DNA from: SIG673 sp045653945
GTDB taxonomy: Bacteria > Bacillota > Clostridia > Oscillospirales > CAG-272
Length of the DNA: 24,221 bases
Assembly: GCA_045653945.1 (NCBI GenBank)
Contig: JAZOML010000058.1
Coordinates: 1 to 24,221, forward strand
Reading direction: 5' to 3'
The notes under the pieces: generated by a model
What the model was told of the DNA's origin: nothing
Seen by the model: only the letters and a program-made list of their open reading frames with translations
The model's database searches: none
Shown here: positions 1-7,949 of the stretch, piece by piece
Layout: every line of letters starts with the position of its first letter
How positions within the stretch are numbered: position 1 is the stretch's first letter
Translations under genes and position numbers: made by a program

Positions 1-2496
1 GCCCTGCGCCTCAACGGCGTTTTTAAAGGTTTCAAAGGGAATTTCGTCACTGTGCTTGATAAGTGCTTCCCCTTTTTCGTGGCTAACGATTGCCTCGGTT
101 ACACCCTCTATCACTTCAAGAGCTTTCTTTACTCTGTTTTCGCAGTGAGGGCACATCATACCCTCAATATACATTACGGTTTCCATTGTTTTTTCTTCCT
201 TTTCTCTTGTTGAATTTTCATTTTTTACATCTACGGGTGCCCTCTTTTTTGAAATTTTAGCAAAATTTAAGCGGAGTGCGTTCATTACAACAGTAATGCT
301 TGATAAGCTCATTGCAAATGCCCCAATCATCGGATTTAACACAAGTCCAATTGATGCGAATACGCCTGCCGCTATCGGAATACCGCACACGTTATAAAAG
401 AATGCCCAAAAAAGATTTTCTTTAATACAGGCAAGTGTTTTTCTACCGATTTTTATCGCTTTAACCACATCTGAAATTCCGTTTTTGATTAAAACAACAT
501 CGGCGCTATCAATAGCAATATCTGTACCTGCGCCAATACCCACGCCCACGTCCGCCGCGACAAGAGCCGGAGCGTCGTTAATTCCGTCTCCCACCATTAT
601 TACGGTATCACCGTTAGCCTTGAGAGTTTCAATCTCATCGAGCTTTCCGCTTGGAAGTACACCTGCAACAACCTCGCTAATGCCGACCTCAGAGGCAACC
701 GCTTTTGCAGTTCGCTCGTTATCTCCTGTGAGCATAACGGTTTTAATTCCCATTTTGTTTAGCTCAGATATTGCTACGGCACTGTCAGATTTTATTGTAT
801 CGGAAACGGCAATTACACCGACAATTGCACCCGCAAATGAAAATAACATCGGAGTTTTGCCATCCTCAGCAAATTTTAACATTACGTTTTCTATCTCATC
901 GGTTATCTTTGCATATTGCGAGATAAATCTTACGTTACCGCCGTAAGATAAGACGGTTTCGCCTTTAAAATCAATTTTTGCACTTACGCCAAGTCCTGAA
1001 GTCGACGTAAAGCCACTTGAGGTGAGCAGGGGGATATTTTCTTCCTTTGCTTTGCTGACTATTGCGCCTGCGAGGGGGTGCTCGCTACCGCTTTCAAGAG
1101 CATACGCCAAGGTTAAAATTTCCGTTTCAGTGTAACCCGTAACCGTCCAAACGTCGGTTACTGACGGTTTTCCCTCTGTAACCGTTCCCGTTTTATCAAG
1201 GACAACCACTTTTCCCTTTCCTATCTGTTCAAGAGCCGTTGCATTTTTAAAAAGTATTCCGTTTTTCGCTCCAAGTCCGCTTCCTACCATTACAGCGACA
1301 GGCGTTGCAAGTCCAAGTGCACAGGGGCAGCTGATGACAAGCACCGATACTGCTCTTGCTACCGCAAAGCCGACTCCTGCGCCTAAAATAAGCCACACAG
1401 CAAGTGTTATAAGTGCTATTATAAGCACCGTAGGTACAAAAATTGCGGCAACTCTGTCAGCTATTCTTGATATGGGAGCTTTCGTTAACTGCGCATCGCT
1501 TACCATTTTAATAATTTGCGAAATTGTGGTATCCTCGCCCACACCGGTTGCCTTGCATTTGAGATAACCTGAGCGATTTAGGGTTGCGCTGAAAACCTTA
1601 TCGCCAACTGTTTTATCTACGGGGATACTCTCACCCGTAAGCGCCGATTCATCAAAAGAACCGCCCCCCTGCACGATAATTCCGTCAACGGGTACACTGT
1701 TTCCTGCCTTTAAAACAAAAATTTCGCCTACCGTTACCTCATTTACGGGTATTTCAAGCTCAATCCCGTTTCTGATAACCATTGCGGTTTTGGGCGCAAG
1801 CGCCATAAGTCCGTTCAGTGCATCGGCAGTCTTTCCCTTGGCTCTTGCTTCAAGTGTTTTTCCGACTGTTATCAGCGCCAAAATCATAGCTGCAGCTTCA
1901 AAATAAAGCTCGTGAAGATTTTGGTGAGCAAGTGCAATATCCCCCGAAAGCTGTGCTATACCTATCACAAAAACGACGTAAACACTATATGCAAATGCGG
2001 TAAATGAGCCGAGCGCGACGAGAGTATCCATATTTGGCGCAAGATGTATTGCAGCCTTTACGCCGCTTATAAAAAATCGGTTGTTTATAAGCATAACCGC
2101 TATGCAAAGGAGCATTTGAAGTATTGCTATTGCAATCGGGCTTTGTGTAAGAAAATCGGGCAGAGGAAATCCCCACATATTATGTCCCATTGACACGTAC
2201 ATTAAAAATACAAGGAGTATAACCGAGGAAATGAGGCGGAAAATCAGCTGTCTTTTTTCTTTACCAACGCCGATTTGTTCACTTACGGGTGCGATTGAAA
2301 CGTCTTTCAGAGCTGCGCCGTAGCCTGCGCTCTTAACCGCGCAAATTACCGTATCGGCGGGTACCGTACCCTTGATATGCATTGAATTTGTGAGCAGATT
2401 TACACTGCACTCGGTAACTCCCTCAAGAGCGGAAACTACTTTTTCAACTCTTGCACTACACGCAGCGCACGACATTCCCGTTACGTTAAATTCCAT
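1..2496 (-). CDS. copA: Copper-translocating P-type ATPase (CopA-like), partial at left edge
   Basis: A P1B-type ATPase that exports a monovalent metal, most likely Cu(I), across the inner membrane. The 832 codons visible run off the left edge. An N-terminal HMA domain carries MSCAAC (Cys10, Cys13). Six helices lead to the membrane metal site CPC (390-392, followed by ALGLATPV). The phosphorylation motif DKTGT starts at Asp434, and the hinge motif GDGINDAP lies downstream. After the last helices a charged linker leads to a second HMA domain starting near Met771, with MCPHC (Cys782, Cys785). The ATG at 2496 is preceded by GAGGTGAGG. The CPC motif and the Cys-x-x-Cys HMA domains fit copper rather than Zn/Cd. 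Silver cannot be excluded. The gene has its own promoter and is separated from the GH2 gene by a terminator. No CsoR or CopY operator was recognised. Family assignment is secure; the odd point is the C-terminal HMA domain. Confidence 0.95.
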   Translation of the reverse strand, partial: MEFNVTGMSCAACSARVEKVVSALEGVTECSVNLLTNSMHIKGTVPADTVICAVKSAGYGAALKDVSIAPVSEQIGVGKEKRQLIFRLISSVILLVFLMYVSMGHNMWGFPLPDFLTQSPIAIAILQMLLCIAVMLINNRFFISGVKAAIHLAPNMDTLVALGSFTAFAYSVYVVFVIGIAQLSGDIALAHQNLHELYFEAAAMILALITVGKTLEARAKGKTADALNGLMALAPKTAMVIRNGIELEIPVNEVTVGEIFVLKAGNSVPVDGIIVQGGGSFDESALTGESIPVDKTVGDKVFSATLNRSGYLKCKATGVGEDTTISQIIKMVSDAQLTKAPISRIADRVAAIFVPTVLIIALITLAVWLILGAGVGFAVARAVSVLVISCPCALGLATPVAVMVGSGLGAKNGILFKNATALEQIGKGKVVVLDKTGTVTEGKPSVTDVWTVTGYTETEILTLAYALESGSEHPLAGAIVSKAKEENIPLLTSSGFTSTSGLGVSAKIDFKGETVLSYGGNVRFISQYAKITDEIENVMLKFAEDGKTPMLFSFAGAIVGVIAVSDTIKSDSAVAISELNKMGIKTVMLTGDNERTAKAVASEVGISEVVAGVLPSGKLDEIETLKANGDTVIMVGDGINDAPALVAADVGVGIGAGTDIAIDSADVVLIKNGISDVVKAIKIGRKTLACIKENLFWAFFYNVCGIPIAAGVFASIGLVLNPMIGAFAMSLSSITVVMNALRLNFAKISKKRAPVDVKNENSTREKEEKTMETVMYIEGMMCPHCENRVKKALEVIEGVTEAIVSHEKGEALIKHSDEIPFETFKNAVEAQG

Positions 2497-2532
2497 TTCC
2501 TCACCTCGCTTTTATATATATTTTCCTTTATA

Positions 2533-2561
2533 ATTATAGCTTTATTCTATATTTTTGTCAA
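2533..2561 (-). promoter_or_regulatory. Consensus sigma-A promoter for copA
   Basis: On the minus strand TTGACA (2556-2561) is followed after exactly 17 bases by TATAAT (2533-2538), a perfect match to the vegetative consensus. The -10 box lies 36 bases upstream of the copA ATG. No obvious copper-responsive operator overlaps it, so any repression must act through a site I cannot recognise. Confidence 0.88.
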
Positions 2562-2590
2562 GTGTGCTTTAAAGTTGAAAATATCATAAG

Positions 2591-2616
2591 AAAACGGCTC
2601 GAAATCGAGCCGTTTT
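2591..2616 (-). terminator. Hairpin terminator after the GH2 gene
   Basis: Perfect 11-bp inverted repeat AAAACGGCTCG / CGAGCCGTTTT with a 4-base loop, starting five bases past the GH2 stop codon. The U-tract on the minus strand is short, so it may be imperfect, but it separates the GH2 unit from the copA promoter. Confidence 0.75.
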
Positions 2617-2621
2617 TATAC

Positions 2622-4898
2622 TTATTTTACGTCCTTAGGCTTTTTGATGCGGTTGAGCTTTTTGTTCATTTTAAGAAGCTCTTCCTTGGTGAATTCAACG
2701 TTCATCATCGCCATCATAGTAGTAAGGCGAAGCACGGAAAATCCGCCCATCATTTCCATAAGCCCACCGCCGCTTCCGAGGTCTACCTCAAAGCCGCCCG
2801 ATTTCTTTTCACCCTTCTTGCCTGCGTTCATCTTTTTCTTTACCTTAAGCATTGTACGGATGAACCAAAGCTTACCTCTAAAGGACTTCATAATATCGGA
2901 AATCTTATCATTAAGGCTGTAGCGTCCTGCAGGAGCTTCAACGTCAAACCAGTTAAGAACTGCGCCCTTTTCAACAAGAACGTAGTCCATATTCATTTCG
3001 TCAACCTTACGGATTACGCTTTCGTCGGTAAGAGAGCCTGCCTTTGCAACTATCTTGGTTTCGCCCTCGTTCTTTACGTCAAAGTAGAAGAAGTGGTCAT
3101 CAGCCGTTTTCTTGCCAATGCTCTCGCCGTTTACGAAAAGCTCTACCTCGGGAAGGTTAGAGTAAACGGTAACCTTAGTTACGTCCTCAACACGGTCAAT
3201 ATATCTCTTGCCGCATACGTGAACAAACGCATCGTCCTCAGGGGAAACGAGCCAAGCCTTGTAAGCAAAGAAGGCGCCTTTCTTATACTTTCTATCCATA
3301 GTAACGAGTCCCTTATGGTTTTGTCCGTTCTCACCGCCCTCAGCTCTTGCGTCGGCACCGAAGTCAAACATATTCCATACGTGAGTTCCCCAAATATATT
3401 TTCTTGTAAAGAGCTGTTTGATAAGCTCCTCGTGATAGTATGCCTGATATTCCTCGGTATAGTCGCCCTGCTTGGGATCAGAGGTATGCCAGTTAAGTGC
3501 CTCGCATCCGTACTCGGAGCAGCCTATCGGAATTGTGGGGTGCATAGCGTGGAATTTATCAAACCAAGGTCCGTTCATAGAGGTCTCGCCGCCGTACCAA
3601 CCAAAGTAGTGGTTATAGGAAACAACGTCGGGGATAAGCAGGTACGGGTCATCCATTTTGCACATAGAAACCGCTGCGATAGTGGTAAGACGTGTCTTAT
3701 CCATTTCGTGAACGAGGTCATTTAAAATTCTATGGTTTTCAAGAAGGTCGTCGGTGCTTCCGCCGATTGAAATTTCATTGGAAAGTCCCCAAACAACAAT
3801 AGACGGGTGGTTATAATTCTGAGTGATAAGCTCCTTCATTTGAGAAATTGTATTCTCACGTCCTGTTGGCATATGCTTTGAAATGTAGGGAATTTCAGCC
3901 CAAATTACAAGTCCCTTTTCGTCGCAAAGGTCATAGAAGTACTGGTCGTGCTGATAGTGAGCAAGACGGATAGTGGTTGCTCCTACTTCCATAATGAGGT
4001 CTATATCCTCTCTATGGTGTTCGGGAAGAAGTGCGTTACCAAAGCCTGTTCTATCCTGATGGCGAGATACTCCGCGAAGAGGATATTCAACGCCGTTAAG
4101 GATAAAGCCGTTATCGGGATCAATCTTAAAGGTACGGCATCCAAAGCGGCTGCATACGTTATCAATTACGTTATCACCTTCAACGATTTCTGCCTCACAG
4201 CAGTAAAGATAAGGGTCCTTGCGTCCGTTCCAAAGGTGTACGTTCTTTATTGCAAAAACAACCTTTGTATCGGTGCTCTCAATCTTATCAAGCTCGTTTT
4301 CCTCTTTATCGTAAAGAGTATAAACTATCTTCTGACCGTCTTTAAGATTCTTTACGTAAACCTCTACGGTAACGTCAGCGTCCTCGCCCTTTACCTCGGG
4401 GGTAATTGCAATTCCGGGGCCGCCGTAGTATTCAAGGTCAAAGTGAGTGTTATTTACACAAACAATATTTACATCACGGTAAAGTCCGCCGTAGAAGGTA
4501 AAGTCTGCCATTTGGGGATAAACCGTTCCATTTATGCTATTGTCAACTGCAACAACAAGCAAGCTTTCGTCCGCAAGAGCATCGGTAAGGTCTACTCTCC
4601 AAGTTGAGTAACCGCCGTCGTGGTGAGCAAGAGCCTTTCCGTCAACGTAAACGTCAGCAGATGCGTTTGCGCCGCGAAGCTCAAGAAAATAGCGGTCTGA
4701 TGTAGGAAGCTCTGCCTTTACTATTTTCTTTGCGTAGTAGCAGGTGCCTCTGTGGTAATCGTTTCCGCCGTCATAACCGTCGGGGTTGTTCCAAGTGTGA
4801 GGAAGGTCAACTGCCTCGAAGGTGTCGTTTATTTCCGCAGGAATACCCTCAGCCTTTGTAAATGCCCAGCCTTTATTGATATTTAAAATGTTTCTCAC
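2622..4898 (-). CDS. Cytoplasmic glycoside hydrolase family 2 (beta-glucuronidase or beta-galactosidase)
   Basis: Retaining GH2 exo-glycosidase of 758 residues without a signal peptide. From the N terminus it has a sugar-binding jelly roll (about 45-150), an immunoglobulin-like domain, a TIM barrel with acid/base Glu375 (GLSNEIS) and nucleophile Glu462 (GCSEYG), and a DUF4982-like beta domain (about 575-625). A lysine- and methionine-rich tail of about 95 residues follows. An N-x-K motif (Asn527-His-Lys529) matches the carboxylate-binding pair of glucuronidases, but similar motifs also occur in related galactosidase-like GH2 proteins, and the barrel start (RGVSRHQD) looks galactosidase-like. 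The neighbouring symporter and uxuA/uxuB favour a uronide substrate (inference). The start is taken as GTG at 4898 because AAAGGAG lies seven bases upstream. An in-frame ATG at 4934 sits inside a hairpin and lacks a ribosome-binding site. Confidence 0.88.
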   Translation of the reverse strand: MRNILNINKGWAFTKAEGIPAEINDTFEAVDLPHTWNNPDGYDGGNDYHRGTCYYAKKIVKAELPTSDRYFLELRGANASADVYVDGKALAHHDGGYSTWRVDLTDALADESLLVVAVDNSINGTVYPQMADFTFYGGLYRDVNIVCVNNTHFDLEYYGGPGIAITPEVKGEDADVTVEVYVKNLKDGQKIVYTLYDKEENELDKIESTDTKVVFAIKNVHLWNGRKDPYLYCCEAEIVEGDNVIDNVCSRFGCRTFKIDPDNGFILNGVEYPLRGVSRHQDRTGFGNALLPEHHREDIDLIMEVGATTIRLAHYQHDQYFYDLCDEKGLVIWAEIPYISKHMPTGRENTISQMKELITQNYNHPSIVVWGLSNEISIGGSTDDLLENHRILNDLVHEMDKTRLTTIAAVSMCKMDDPYLLIPDVVSYNHYFGWYGGETSMNGPWFDKFHAMHPTIPIGCSEYGCEALNWHTSDPKQGDYTEEYQAYYHEELIKQLFTRKYIWGTHVWNMFDFGADARAEGGENGQNHKGLVTMDRKYKKGAFFAYKAWLVSPEDDAFVHVCGKRYIDRVEDVTKVTVYSNLPEVELFVNGESIGKKTADDHFFYFDVKNEGETKIVAKAGSLTDESVIRKVDEMNMDYVLVEKGAVLNWFDVEAPAGRYSLNDKISDIMKSFRGKLWFIRTMLKVKKKMNAGKKGEKKSGGFEVDLGSGGGLMEMMGGFSVLRLTTMMAMMNVEFTKEELLKMNKKLNRIKKPKDVK

Positions 4899-4923
4899 TG
4901 TTTTTCTCCTTTGTATTTGCGTA

Positions 4924-4949
4924 GCGCCCGACATTAACTTGTCGGGCGC
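4924..4949 (-). other. Intercistronic stem-loop between symporter and GH2 genes
   Basis: Perfect 9-bp GC-rich inverted repeat GCGCCCGAC / GTCGGGCGC with an 8-base loop, 16 bases after the symporter stop and just upstream of the GH2 ribosome-binding site. No T-run follows, so it is not a standard terminator. It may protect or separate the two messages, or attenuate read-through into the GH2 gene. Confidence 0.7.
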
Positions 4950-4965
4950 ATTAATGTTTAATTGA

Positions 4966-6450
4966 TTATTCGGTTATCTCAGCTGTTTTTCTTGCCTCAA
5001 GCTCTTCGTTCATCTTGGCAAGAGTTTTCTTGTCAAGGTTGTAGATAACTGCAAGTCCGATAAACTGGCAGATTGCAGAGAACAGGTAAAGTCCTGCAAC
5101 GAGCCAACACATATTGTAAGCGGTTTCAAGACTCTGACCGCCCGTACCCTTTTCGGAAACGTATCCAAGTATGCCCATTATAAAGATAACAGCGGAAGGA
5201 CCGACACCCTGCGCAAGCTTACGGAAGAAGGAATGCAAAGAGTATACCGTACCCTCTTCTCTCTTACCGGTCTTCCACTCATTATAGTCGATAGCGTCAG
5301 CCATAAGTGCCCACGATACGCAGGTATAAACACCCATACCAAGACCGAATATGATAAGTCCGCCCATAAAGATAACAAGTGAAGCCATCTTGTTAGAAAT
5401 CATTGGGAATATGAGCATTAATACACCGCCAACGAGAGAAACGAGAGTTCCTGCAACGGAAGCCTCTTTTTTACCGAATTTGTCAACTATTTTCTTCACA
5501 AAAGGAATAAATGCAAACGCAGGAACAAATCCCACCATCATAACAAGTCCGGAAAGCTCTGCCATACCAAAGTAGGTAGCAAACATTATTGTACTTGCTG
5601 TGGTTGCAGACTGCATACCGAGGAACATACCCATAGCCGCAACGGTTGCTCCAACTGCCGGGCGGTTCTTCATAAAGTTGCCAAATGCTTTGAGAACGTT
5701 GAACTTTTCTCCACCCTCGCCGGTTTTTACAGAATTTTCGTCAGCACGGATTGTTATCTTCTTTATCATAAACATAAAGCAGGCAAATCCGAAAACACCC
5801 ATAAGAAGCGCTGCCCAAAATACTCTGTCGCCAAGGAGAACCTGCTCCTGAACACCTGTTTCGGGGTTTATTACGGGGTCGCCGTTTGCGTCAACAACCT
5901 TGTGCCATATAAGCATAGGAAGTATTATAGATGGAAGTACGTTACCAATTGCCGATCCGATTGATCTCCAGCTGGAAAGCTGCGCTCTTTCACCGGGATC
6001 CTCAGTTACCAGAGAAAGCATAGAACCATAAGGAACGTTTGCAGTCGTGTAAGCTGCATCCCAAATAATATATCCAGCGATAAATAGTACTGCCTTTAAC
6101 CAGGTTTCCGCATTTGGGAAAGGAAGGAATACAGCTGCGCCGCCGATGATAAGTCCGCACGCACCGATGAATATATATGTTTTGAATTTACCCATCTTAT
6201 ACTTTCTATGGTCCGCATCAATAAGCGAGCCAATAAGCGGGTCGTTTATTGCGTCCCAAATTTGCACAATGAGAAGAAGTGCCGAAAGAAGTCCTGTTTC
6301 AAGAGCCATATATACGAGCCAGAAGGTCTGTACTGTGCTTTTAAGACCAAAGCTCATATTACAACCAAGGTCGCCAGCTGCATACGCAAGCTTATCCATC
6401 ATACCGAATTTAGGCTTGCCGTTTGCGTCAAGTGGTCTTTTCTTTGCCAT
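4966..6450 (-). CDS. GPH-family sugar:cation symporter (MelB/UidB/XynB type)
   Basis: A 494-residue inner-membrane transporter of the glycoside-pentoside-hexuronide family, a branch of the major facilitator superfamily, with about 12 hydrophobic helices. Family signatures are the AYAAGDLGCNMSFGL stretch in helix 1 and WDAINDPLIG at the end of helix 2, where MelB-type carriers have their cation-binding acidic residues. It probably imports a glycoside in symport with H+ or Na+. The start is the ATG at 6450, preceded by AGAGGA. An upstream in-frame ATG at 6537 would lie in the promoter region and add a lysine-rich non-family stretch. The GH2 gene lies 67 bases downstream on the same strand, so imported substrate is probably hydrolysed inside the cell. 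Divergent AraC and uxu genes suggest a glucuronide or other hexuronide. The exact substrate cannot be read from sequence. Confidence 0.88.
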   Translation of the reverse strand: MAKKRPLDANGKPKFGMMDKLAYAAGDLGCNMSFGLKSTVQTFWLVYMALETGLLSALLLIVQIWDAINDPLIGSLIDADHRKYKMGKFKTYIFIGACGLIIGGAAVFLPFPNAETWLKAVLFIAGYIIWDAAYTTANVPYGSMLSLVTEDPGERAQLSSWRSIGSAIGNVLPSIILPMLIWHKVVDANGDPVINPETGVQEQVLLGDRVFWAALLMGVFGFACFMFMIKKITIRADENSVKTGEGGEKFNVLKAFGNFMKNRPAVGATVAAMGMFLGMQSATTASTIMFATYFGMAELSGLVMMVGFVPAFAFIPFVKKIVDKFGKKEASVAGTLVSLVGGVLMLIFPMISNKMASLVIFMGGLIIFGLGMGVYTCVSWALMADAIDYNEWKTGKREEGTVYSLHSFFRKLAQGVGPSAVIFIMGILGYVSEKGTGGQSLETAYNMCWLVAGLYLFSAICQFIGLAVIYNLDKKTLAKMNEELEARKTAEITE

Positions 6451-6520
6451 TACGTTTTTTCCTCTTTTCTTTAATTTTTTTGTTGGTATTTTTATTTTGC
6501 TGAATTTATGCTTTTTGCTG

Positions 6521-6531
6521 ATTATATTATA
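6521..6531 (-). promoter_or_regulatory. Probable -10 region(s) of the symporter-GH2 operon
   Basis: Two adjoining TATAAT hexamers (6526-6531 and 6521-6526) on the minus strand lie about 70-80 bases upstream of the symporter ATG. No good -35 box is found at 16-18 bases from either, which would fit activator-dependent transcription, for example by the divergent AraC-type protein (inference). Confidence 0.5.
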
Positions 6532-6608
6532 GTACAAAAGCTCTATTTTTAGTGAGTAATTTTTTCATTTTTATTTGTAAGTTTTTTATATTTTTATTGT
6601 TTTTGATG

Positions 6609-6637
6609 TTGTAATTATCCAAAAAGTATGTTATACT
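6609..6637 (+). promoter_or_regulatory. Promoter of the AraC-uxuA-uxuB operon
   Basis: TTGTAA (6609-6614), 17-base spacer, TATACT (6632-6637), about 75 bases upstream of the regulator ATG. It faces away from the symporter promoter in the same 262-base AT-rich intergenic region, an arrangement that lets one regulator act on both arms. Confidence 0.65.
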
Positions 6638-6712
6638 AAGATAGATTGTTATGTATTTTTTCAACATTTAGCATTTTCCCCAAAATATAACTTTATTGTA
6701 TGAGAGGATTAT

Positions 6713-7936
6713 ATGTCTTTTGAAAAAGAACTGAAATTCCTGTGCGACACCTTTAAAAAATGCCACGTGAAGGTGTCTTTGGTTTCACCTACCGACTCTA
6801 TTAATTCAATTATCAACGTTGACTTGAACAGTATTTTCGGTAGGAATTTCCCATCCGAAACAACTGTACACAAGGTAATCGGATTATTGGAGCCACAAAC
6901 GATATACAAAAGACTCGGTGCTTTTTTAATGTGTTACCGCTATCTTATGCTACCGACAAACGATATATCGAAAATTCTTTTTATAGGCCCTTATCTAACA
7001 TCTCCGATTTCGGATAGAGCTTTGCTTGAGCTTACGGAAAAATATAAAATTCCGCCAAAGGACCACCGTTATTTGAAGGAATACTATGACAGCATCCCAG
7101 TTCTTAACGACGGTTGTCAGCTTTTCACAATGTTAAACACGTTTTGCGAAACAATCTGGGGAAGCCCGTCATTTTCAATAGTTGATACTAATAGCGACCA
7201 CCACCAGCCTGCATCTCCCATAAATGAGTCCTCAAACAGCGATAGCTTTGACGACATTATAATAAATATGAAGGCTATGGAGAAAAGATATAGCTTTGAA
7301 AACGAGCTTATGGAAGCGGTTTCGCTCGGACAAATACACAAAGAGGCGTTTTTTTTAAGCACATCAAGCGAAAACGTTTTTGAAAAACGTACCTCTGACC
7401 CCCTACGCAATATGAAAAATTATTGTATTATAATGAATACACTGCTCCGAAAGGCTGCCGAGCGTGGCGGCGTTCACCCCGTCTATATAAACAGAGTATC
7501 ATCAACGTTTGCTATTAAAATAGAACAAATACAGTCGCTGAGCGACGGAAACGAGCTAATGAAGGAAATGTTCCGTTCATACTGCCGACTTGTGCGTAAG
7601 CACTCGCTTAAGGATTATTCGCTTGTAGTTCAAAAAACAATCCTGCTTATAGATTCCGACCTTGCAGCCGATTTATCACTCAGCACACTTGCTGCAAGTC
7701 AAAACGTCAGCCCGGGATACCTTTCAACGATATTCAGACGTGAAACGGGCAAAACTGTTTCAAACTATATAAGAGATAAAAGAATAAAGCACGCTGCTCA
7801 TCTTCTTGCAACAACAAAGCTGCAAATTCAAACGGTTGCGTTGCACTGCGGTATAGTTGACGTGCAGTATTTTTCAAAAATTTTCAAAAAGCTTATGGGT
7901 AAAACTCCAAAGGAGTACCGTGAGAGTCTAAAATAA
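6713..7936 (+). CDS. AraC-family transcriptional regulator with large sensor region
   Basis: A 407-residue regulator. The C-terminal 100 residues form the double helix-turn-helix DNA-binding domain of the AraC/XylS family. The first helix-turn-helix (about 320-343, LSLSTLAASQNVSPGYLSTI) and the second (about 370-393, ending QYFSKIFKKLMGKTPKEY) are both well conserved. The N-terminal 300 residues are not a simple cupin. They resemble the long, poorly characterised sensor regions of clostridial AraC proteins and have no membrane segment. AGAGG precedes the ATG by five bases. The gene starts an operon with uxuA (13 bases downstream) and uxuB, and is divergent from the symporter-GH2 operon. It is therefore probably the local regulator of glycoside or uronate use, likely an activator. 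The inducer is unknown. Confidence 0.9.
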   Translation: MSFEKELKFLCDTFKKCHVKVSLVSPTDSINSIINVDLNSIFGRNFPSETTVHKVIGLLEPQTIYKRLGAFLMCYRYLMLPTNDISKILFIGPYLTSPISDRALLELTEKYKIPPKDHRYLKEYYDSIPVLNDGCQLFTMLNTFCETIWGSPSFSIVDTNSDHHQPASPINESSNSDSFDDIIINMKAMEKRYSFENELMEAVSLGQIHKEAFFLSTSSENVFEKRTSDPLRNMKNYCIIMNTLLRKAAERGGVHPVYINRVSSTFAIKIEQIQSLSDGNELMKEMFRSYCRLVRKHSLKDYSLVVQKTILLIDSDLAADLSLSTLAASQNVSPGYLSTIFRRETGKTVSNYIRDKRIKHAAHLLATTKLQIQTVALHCGIVDVQYFSKIFKKLMGKTPKEYRESLK

Positions 7937-7949
7937 CGGAGGTAATTAT

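Noticed and set aside
2497..2590. CsoR or CopY operator upstream of copA
   Set aside because: No TACAnnTGTA box or GC-rich CsoR-type palindrome is present near the promoter; the only palindrome is the AT-rich -10 region.
3278..3358. N-x-K motif of the GH2 enzyme as proof of beta-glucuronidase activity
   Set aside because: Similar N-x-K-G-L segments occur in related galactosidase-like GH2 proteins as I recall them, so the motif alone does not fix the substrate.
2562..3725. Long open frame on the plus strand opposite the GH2 gene
   Set aside because: It lies wholly antisense to a gene with clear GH2 catalytic motifs, has no ribosome-binding site or recognisable domain, and contains the low-complexity pattern expected from codon bias of the real gene.
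4899..4934. Upstream ATG start for the GH2 protein
   Set aside because: The ATG lies inside a stable hairpin, adds a non-family sequence and has no ribosome-binding site, whereas GTG at 4898 has AAAGGAG at ideal spacing and matches the usual N terminus.
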